Shown here piece by piece: positions 13,981 through 17,813 of a DNA stretch of 17,813 bases. A program made the position numbers and the translations under genes. The stretch is from the NCBI GenBank assembly GCA_035286745.1, contig DATECU010000059.1, positions 1 through 17,813 of the forward strand, read 5' to 3'. The notes beneath the pieces are model-generated. The model was not told the origin of the DNA, did not search any database, and saw only the letters and a program-made list of their open reading frames with translations. The stretch is from DATECU01 sp035286745 (GTDB taxonomy: Bacteria; Acidobacteriota; Vicinamibacteria; Fen-336). Each line of letters starts with the position of its first letter. The stretch's first letter is position 1.

Positions 13981-14035
13981 CGACCTGCGGTCGAGGGCTT
14001 GGGGAACAGCCGCGCTTCGTGCCGGTCGCCGGCAC
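13981..14035. repeat. Two compact perfect hairpins between the epimerase and cytidylyltransferase genes
   Basis: Within the 97-bp gap there are two inverted repeats with 3-nt loops: CGACC-TGC-GGTCG at 13981-13993, and the longer GTGCCGG-TCG-CCGGCAC at 14019-14035. Neither is followed by a T tract. They could act as RNA processing or stability elements that set the level of the downstream cytidylyltransferase, or the longer one could be an operator. Confidence 0.4.
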
Positions 14036-14049
14036 CTGGCCTGGGTCGG

Positions 14050-14622
14050 TCATGACTCCCTCACCGTCATCCGGCGCCGCACCTCGGGTTCGGCCTGATC
14101 GAGGCCCGTCCACGAGGCGTCTTTCGCCGACAGAGCGACGACCGGCAGCGGCCAGTCCAGGCCGAGACGGGGGTCGAGGGGGGACAAACCGCTATCGAAC
14201 CCGGGCGCGAAGAACTCGCTGGCGTGGTAGCAGATCTCGGTCTCGTCTTCGAGCGTCTGGTAGCCGTGGGCGAAGCGCTTCGGCACGTAGAGTGCCCGGT
14301 GCTCAGTGGCCGACAGGGTGACCGCCAGGTGCTGGAGGTAGGTCGGGCTCTCCGGGCGAAGGTCCACGATGATGTCTCGGATGGCGCCTCGGGTGGTTCG
14401 CATCAGCTTGGCCTCGGCGTGCGGGGGAAACTGAAAGTGCATGCCCCGGAGCGTGCCCTTGAGCCGGCTGAAGCCGATGTTCGCCTGGGCGATCGCCGGC
14501 TCGAGACCGTGGGCTTCGAACTCCCTCTGGCAGAAGGTCCTGGCGAAGAACCCCCGGTCGTCCTCTCGCCGCTCGAGACCCACGATGAACGCACCCTGGA
14601 GTCTCGTCTCCTCGAAGACCAC
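14050..14622 (-). CDS. RmlC-like NDP-4-keto-6-deoxyhexose epimerase
   Basis: I set the start at GTG 14622, directly behind GGGAGG with a 4-nt spacer. It gives 190 residues, the normal length of the family, whereas the open frame runs on to 15054 without homology. Landmarks of a cupin-fold RmlC protein are DDRGFFARTF (21-30), LKGTLRGMHFQFPPHAEAKLMR with the catalytic His62, the strand GAIRDIIVDLRPESPTY, YVPKRFAHGYQTL, Tyr132 in CYHASEFFAP, and LSAKD with Asp168, the usual His partner. RmlC acts on dTDP-4-keto-6-deoxyglucose. Here the neighbours supply CDP-4-keto-6-deoxyglucose, so a CDP-sugar 3- or 3,5-epimerase is more likely. The MHFQ and YHASEFF variants fit the non-rhamnose branch. It heads the minus-strand block. 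Confidence 0.87.
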   Translation of the reverse strand: MVFEETRLQGAFIVGLERREDDRGFFARTFCQREFEAHGLEPAIAQANIGFSRLKGTLRGMHFQFPPHAEAKLMRTTRGAIRDIIVDLRPESPTYLQHLAVTLSATEHRALYVPKRFAHGYQTLEDETEICYHASEFFAPGFDSGLSPLDPRLGLDWPLPVVALSAKDASWTGLDQAEPEVRRRMTVRES

Positions 14623-14770
14623 GCCGCCTCCCTTCAAAGACACCCATGAATCCGCCGAATATCGCCGGTCACCCTCGACCCGGCAAGTCCCGTCGATCAG
14701 GACGCGGCGGGCGAGCGCCGAGCCCTCTGGGCCAAAGGACACCACCGATCGACGCGAGGAGGGAAGCGAC

Positions 14771-14776
14771 ATTATA
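14771..14776 (-). promoter_or_regulatory. Candidate -10 element (TATAAT) for the minus-strand sugar block
   Basis: The minus strand reads TATAAT exactly, within CAGGGGCTATAATGTCG. No good -35 hexamer is present at the usual distance. Initiation would fall near 14764, leaving a leader of about 140 nt before the GTG at 14622. This also excludes the in-frame ATG overlapping the hexamer at 14772. Confidence 0.45.
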
Positions 14777-14802
14777 GCCCCTGCTCCGCGAGCGATGCGC
14801 TG

Positions 14803-14811
14803 TGCTATAAC
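14803..14811 (+). promoter_or_regulatory. Candidate extended -10 element (TGCTATAAC) for the plus-strand genes
   Basis: The plus strand reads TG-C-TATAAC, an extended -10 motif that can work without a -35 hexamer. Its last base lies 8 bp before the ATG at 14819, so transcription would be expected to begin at or within a base or two of that codon. The element faces away from the minus-strand TATAAT at 14771-14776 and is nearly its mirror image. Confidence 0.45.
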
Positions 14812-14818
14812 CGACACC

Positions 14819-15250
14819 ATGCTGGAGAGGGTCCTTCTCAACCTGGACGTAGGTCTGCCCGGCGCGATCCTTCGGGTGGCGCTGGGGGCCTCCTTAGCGG
14901 TCGTCCTCCACCTGCTCCTGCCGAGCGCTGGTCTTGCTGCCTCGGCAGGGTGGCTGGCCGCGATGCTGTTCGGGCTGAAGGCGTTTACGGCAGTGGCCCG
15001 CAAGGTGCTGCCCACCACACCAGCCGTGCGCGCCACCTGGGAGTGGCGGCGCAACCTCGCGCGCTACTACGACTCGTACCAGTGGCGGAAGCTGGTCTGG
15101 TTCGGAGTCGGGATCCTGGCCGCCACCGGCGTCTCCCGGCAGCAATGGTGGGGGATGCGCCTGGGCGCCGGCTGCCTCCTCTCGGGCGCTCTCGCCGAGC
15201 TCGCCTGGCGACAGAAGAGGCTGACCACGGCGCTGCCGGGGGGGCGATAG
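14819..15250 (+). CDS. Small membrane protein of unknown function
   Basis: This 143-residue protein is read from ATG 14819, the first Met of the hydrophobic part of a longer open frame. I do not recognise the family. Hydrophobic stretches that could span the membrane are about residues 16-33 (GAILRVALGASLAVVLHLLL), 38-50, 95-106 (LVWFGVGILAATG) and 113-126. The middle segment (VRATWEWRRNLARYYDSYQWRK) is rich in Trp, Arg and Tyr and is probably at the cytoplasmic surface. The C-terminus is basic. There is no ribosome-binding site before the ATG, and a -10-like element ends 8 bp upstream, so the transcript may be leaderless. It is followed by two glycan-related genes on the same strand, which suggests a role in export or assembly of the polysaccharide, but this is inferred only from position. 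Confidence 0.6.
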   Translation: MLERVLLNLDVGLPGAILRVALGASLAVVLHLLLPSAGLAASAGWLAAMLFGLKAFTAVARKVLPTTPAVRATWEWRRNLARYYDSYQWRKLVWFGVGILAATGVSRQQWWGMRLGAGCLLSGALAELAWRQKRLTTALPGGR

Positions 15251-15300
15251 GTGTCGGGACGCATGCAGCTTCGGACCGGGTGGGGAGGCCACTTCTGCGC

Positions 15301-16446
15301 ATGAGGTCATCCGCGACGCTGAGAGCCGGCGACTGGGTGGAGGTGAGAAGCGCCGAGGAGATCCGGCGGACGCTCGACGGGAATGCGCAACTGGAGGGAA
15401 TGCCCTTCATGCCCGAGATGCTGCCCTTCTGCGGCAAGCGATTCAAGGTCGAGAAGCGCGCCCACAAGACCTGCGACACCGTGGACTACATCGGCGGCCG
15501 CCGGCTGTTCAATACGGTTCACCTCGAGGGCCTGCGCTGCGACGGCTCCGCCCACGCCGGCTGCAACGCCCTCTGCCTCCTGTTCTGGAAGGAGGCCTGG
15601 CTCCGGAAGCTGGACGGTGCGGGCGAGGCAACGGCGCACCCGGCCACCGCCGAGGTTCCGGTCCTCTCCCGATCCGGCTTGCCCGAACCTGGGTCAGGTT
15701 GCACCGAGGAGGACGTTTGGCGCGGGACGCGGGCGCCGGGCGAGCCCCACGATGCCCCCGACCCTACCTACGTGTGCCAGGCGACCCGCCTTCTCGAGGC
15801 GACGATTCCCTTGCGGCGCTCCGACCTCGGCCAGTACGTGGAGGACTTCGCCTCCGGCAACGTCACCCTGCTCCGCATCCTCGGCGACCTCCTGTTCGTC
15901 GGCTATTCGACGATCATTGGTGGCCGCTACGGGCTGGGAACCCCGCTGCGCTGGTCGTACGACACCGTCCAGCGGCTGCTCGACGGCACCCCCTACCCCG
16001 ACCGCCGGGGCAAGATCCCGGCGGGCGGAAAGACGCCGTCGCGGAGGCTCGACCTCCAAGCCGGCGAGTTGGTCCGGGTTCGTACCCTGCCCGAGATCCT
16101 GGAGACCACCGACGAGAACCTGCGCAACCGCGGCATGGGGTTCCATCAGGAGATGGTGCCCTTCACCGGCAAGACCTACCGAGTGCTCCGTCGCATCGAG
16201 AAGATCGTCCACGAGAAGACGGGCAAGCTCATCCTGCTCAAGAACGATGCCGTCATCCTCGATGAGGTCGTCTGCCAGGGGCGGCATATCAACAACTGCC
16301 GTCGGTTCTGCCCGCGCGCCGTCTACCTCTACTTCCGCGAGATCTGGCTGGAGCGGGTGGAGGCCTCGCCCGCCCAGTCTGTCCCGGCCGGCGCCGGCGA
16401 GCGCCCGCCTCCCCAGGGCGCAATGCAGGGGGACTCGAGATCGTGA
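15301..16446 (+). CDS. Unrecognised protein with a duplicated Cys/His domain
   Basis: This 381-residue protein starts at ATG 15301 (GGGGAGG about 12 nt upstream). I do not recognise the family. Two copies of one domain are clear: residues about 9-102 and 255-352. Shared features in order are GD/E-x-V-x-V-R, E-I-x-x-T-x-D-x-N, G-M-x-F-x-x-E-M-x-P-F-x-G-K, a basic strand, and a Cys/His cluster ending in F-x-E-x-W-L. The clusters are C80, H85, C88, C92 and C325, H329, C333, C337. The first and last Cys are 12 residues apart in both copies. This suggests metal binding, perhaps zinc, in each copy. A central segment (about 156-235) is Tyr/Gly rich and helical, without obvious homology. There is no signal peptide. 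It overlaps the glycosyltransferase by 4 bp, so a role in glycan synthesis is likely but unproven. Confidence 0.82.
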   Translation: MRSSATLRAGDWVEVRSAEEIRRTLDGNAQLEGMPFMPEMLPFCGKRFKVEKRAHKTCDTVDYIGGRRLFNTVHLEGLRCDGSAHAGCNALCLLFWKEAWLRKLDGAGEATAHPATAEVPVLSRSGLPEPGSGCTEEDVWRGTRAPGEPHDAPDPTYVCQATRLLEATIPLRRSDLGQYVEDFASGNVTLLRILGDLLFVGYSTIIGGRYGLGTPLRWSYDTVQRLLDGTPYPDRRGKIPAGGKTPSRRLDLQAGELVRVRTLPEILETTDENLRNRGMGFHQEMVPFTGKTYRVLRRIEKIVHEKTGKLILLKNDAVILDEVVCQGRHINNCRRFCPRAVYLYFREIWLERVEASPAQSVPAGAGERPPPQGAMQGDSRS

Positions 16447-17606
16447 CTCGTGCCGGGAGCGGAGGGGGTGAGGCCCCGCGCCCAACGGGGGCGCCTGCCC
16501 GCGTGCTCCTGGTGAGCATGCGCCGGCTGAACCCGCACGCCGCTTGGTGCTCCATCTACGAGTTCGAGGACGTCATTCGGCAAGTGGAGGACGTCGACCT
16601 GCTGGAGCTGATGCCGGCGAGTCGCTTCGAGCTGCGCCAGTCGATCGCGCGCAGCCTGGCCTGGCGCGGGTGGCACCGGTCGTTTGCACGTCTCAACCCC
16701 GGGGTGAAACCGGTCACCCTGGGCCACGACTACGACCTCCTGGTGTTCGTCTGCATGAACGCCTGGGACCTGCTCTACCTGAACGCGCTCCGTGACTGGA
16801 CCCGGTGCAAGGTCAAGGTCTGCTACCTGGTGGAGTTCTACGCCGGGCTCGCCGAGCGGTACGACCACCTGCTCCAGTTGCTGCGCGGCTTTGACGCGGT
16901 CGCCCACTCCTTTTCCGGCAGCGTGGCGGCGCTCCACCGGATCACCGGCAAGCCCTGCCACCACGTGCCGCTGGCGGCTGACGTCCGGCGATTCACGCCC
17001 TATCCCGAGCCCCCACCGCGGGTGATCGACGTCCTGAGCGTGGGGCGCCGCTCGGAGCCGGTGCACCAAGCGCTCCTCCAACTCGCCGCTGAGGGCCGTG
17101 TCTTCTACCAGTACGACACCATCCCCGGTGCGCTGGTGCGGCCGTCGAGACCGGACGAGCACCGCGACATGCTGGCCAACTCCGCCAAACGGAGCCGCTT
17201 CTTCATCACCTACCCGGCCAAGTTCGGCGACGACGAGAACCAGGGCCAGTCCGAGGTGGGGGCCCGCTACTTCGAGGGGGCGGCGGCCGGAGCGGCGCTG
17301 CTGGGTCAGGCGCCGACCGCCCCCGCCTTCCACGACGAGTTCCCCTGGCCCGACGCGGTGATCGAGCCGCGGGAGGACGGCAGCGACGTAGCGGACCTGC
17401 TGGCTGCCTCTGAGGCGCGGCCGGGCGAGTTGGAGCGTATCAGCGCGCGGAACGCGGTGACCGCCCTCCGCAAGCACGACTGGGCGCACCGCTGGCAGTC
17501 GATCCTGCAGATCGCGGGGGTGGACGCTCGCCCCGCCTTGACCGAGCGCCTGCGGGCCCTCGAAGCAATCGCCGACGGAGCCGAGCGAGCGGGCTTGAAC
17601 ACGTAA
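16443..17606 (+). CDS. CgeB-like glycosyltransferase
   Basis: This 387-residue protein starts at GTG 16443. The GTGA overlaps the upstream gene's TGA, which implies translational coupling, and AGGGGGA lies 9 nt upstream. After about 18 low-complexity residues, the N-terminal Rossmann half begins with ARVLLVSMRRLNPHAAW. It continues with DYDLLVFVCMNAWDLLYLN and the middle segment CHHVPLAADVRRFTPY, which matches the 'H-x-P-x-x-x-D' turn of CgeB/GT4-like enzymes. The C-terminal half has VDVLSVGRR-type IDVLSVGRRSEPVHQALL and GARYFEGAAAGAALLGQ, the donor-site segment equivalent to R-x-F-E-x-x-A-x-G. A KHDWAHRW end is typical of group 1 transferases. It should transfer a sugar to a growing glycan in the cytoplasm. 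Donor and acceptor cannot be named. Confidence 0.85.
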   Translation: MTRAGSGGGEAPRPTGAPARVLLVSMRRLNPHAAWCSIYEFEDVIRQVEDVDLLELMPASRFELRQSIARSLAWRGWHRSFARLNPGVKPVTLGHDYDLLVFVCMNAWDLLYLNALRDWTRCKVKVCYLVEFYAGLAERYDHLLQLLRGFDAVAHSFSGSVAALHRITGKPCHHVPLAADVRRFTPYPEPPPRVIDVLSVGRRSEPVHQALLQLAAEGRVFYQYDTIPGALVRPSRPDEHRDMLANSAKRSRFFITYPAKFGDDENQGQSEVGARYFEGAAAGAALLGQAPTAPAFHDEFPWPDAVIEPREDGSDVADLLAASEARPGELERISARNAVTALRKHDWAHRWQSILQIAGVDARPALTERLRALEAIADGAERAGLNT

Positions 17607-17655
17607 GGCACCGACTGGCGAGGGTGACGCCTACCTTATGGGGCCGCCCTGCTCT
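17607..17655. other. Short convergent gap
   Basis: This 49-bp gap lies between two genes that converge. Only a weak GGCG/CGCC hairpin (about 17619-17633) is visible, with no T tract, so no terminator can be assigned. Confidence 0.25.
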
Positions 17656-17813
17656 TCAGCGGCCGGGGTCGCCCTCCGGGGCGTTGGCGCGCCGACGCCG
17701 AACCATCTCCTGAAGCGCGGCCAGATCGCGCCGGCCCAGGAGGCCGAGACCCAGAGAGCCGGCCGTGAAGGCGACCACGCACAGGGGGATGCCGACCCAG
17801 GGCGGGAGCGAAG
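17656..17813 (-). CDS. C-terminal fragment of a probable membrane protein (possibly a polysaccharide flippase)
   Basis: The minus-strand frame is open from the window edge to TGA at 17656-17658, giving the last 52 residues of a gene that starts outside the window. It shows one hydrophobic helix (PPWVGIPLCVVAFTAGSLGL, about 18 residues) followed by a basic cytoplasmic tail, GRRDLAALQEMVRRRR and then a disordered end. A last membrane helix followed by a '-R-x-D-L-A-x-L-x-x-x-x-R-R-R' tail is seen in Wzx-type O-antigen flippases, and the position beside glycosyltransferase genes fits. It is too short to be sure of the family. Confidence 0.55.
   Translation of the reverse strand, partial: SLPPWVGIPLCVVAFTAGSLGLGLLGRRDLAALQEMVRRRRANAPEGDPGR

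Noticed and set aside
14623..15054. N-terminal extension of about 144 residues on the RmlC-like protein
   Set aside because: The extension has no homology to the family, overlaps the divergent membrane-protein gene and lies upstream of the TATAAT element. GTG 14622 has a strong ribosome-binding site and gives the normal family length.
1..17813. CRISPR arrays, tRNA or rRNA genes, insertion sequences, attachment sites
   Set aside because: I looked for repeated spacers, tRNA-like cloverleaf ends, transposase motifs and flanking direct repeats and saw none. The locus does not carry visible marks of recent transposition.

Overview
This is a GC-rich bacterial chromosome segment of about 17.8 kb. 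It is almost wholly coding, with GTG and TTG starts as well as ATG. I see no tRNA, rRNA, CRISPR array, insertion sequence or integrase. The content is a surface-polysaccharide (O-antigen, capsule or exopolysaccharide) locus. The lineage is not certain. The GC content, the style of the GntR regulator and secreted proteins ending in an 'IFGDGF' tail would suit an acidobacterial (Thermoanaerobaculia/Holophagae-like) genome or a high-GC proteobacterium, but this is inference from general familiarity and not a search.

Layout. (1) 1-1717: a membrane-anchored alpha/beta hydrolase (partial, minus strand) is divergent from a GntR-family regulator (plus strand). The regulator converges with the next gene through overlapping stop codons. 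(2) 1714-4566, minus strand: a two-gene unit. A nucleotidyltransferase-like/left-handed beta-helix protein with a degraded active site is followed 24 bp later by a large phosphoglycosyl transferase that carries its own N-terminal nucleotidyltransferase-like and beta-helix domains. (3) 4850-8495, minus strand: two tandem paralogous secreted right-handed beta-helix (pectate-lyase-like) proteins ending in the same tail. The upstream paralogue is preceded by three tandem CRP-like operator boxes. (4) 8809-14622, minus strand: a sugar-nucleotide block comprising an RmlC-like epimerase, glucose-1-phosphate cytidylyltransferase, PIG-L deacetylase, SDR epimerase/reductase, FAD-dependent oxidoreductase (UDP-galactopyranose mutase/protoporphyrinogen oxidase-like) and CDP-glucose 4,6-dehydratase. 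(5) 14819-17606, plus strand: a small membrane protein with signs of a leaderless transcript, a Cys/His-rich internally duplicated protein of unknown family, and a CgeB-like glycosyltransferase overlapping it by 4 bp. (6) 17656-17813, minus strand: the C-terminal end of a probable membrane protein, perhaps a flippase.

How it may work together: the cytidylyltransferase and dehydratase should make CDP-4-keto-6-deoxyglucose. The RmlC-like epimerase and the SDR protein could convert it to a CDP-6-deoxyhexose. The PIG-L and FAD enzymes suggest further tailoring (N-deacetylation, ring contraction or oxidation). The phosphoglycosyl transferase would start the glycan on undecaprenyl phosphate and the CgeB-like enzyme would extend it. 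The two beta-helix proteins are exported and could bind, cut or modify the finished glycan. The features most worth a second look are the CRP-like triple operator, the shared C-terminal tail, the duplicated Cys/His protein, and the pair of nucleotidyltransferase-like proteins with beta-helix domains.
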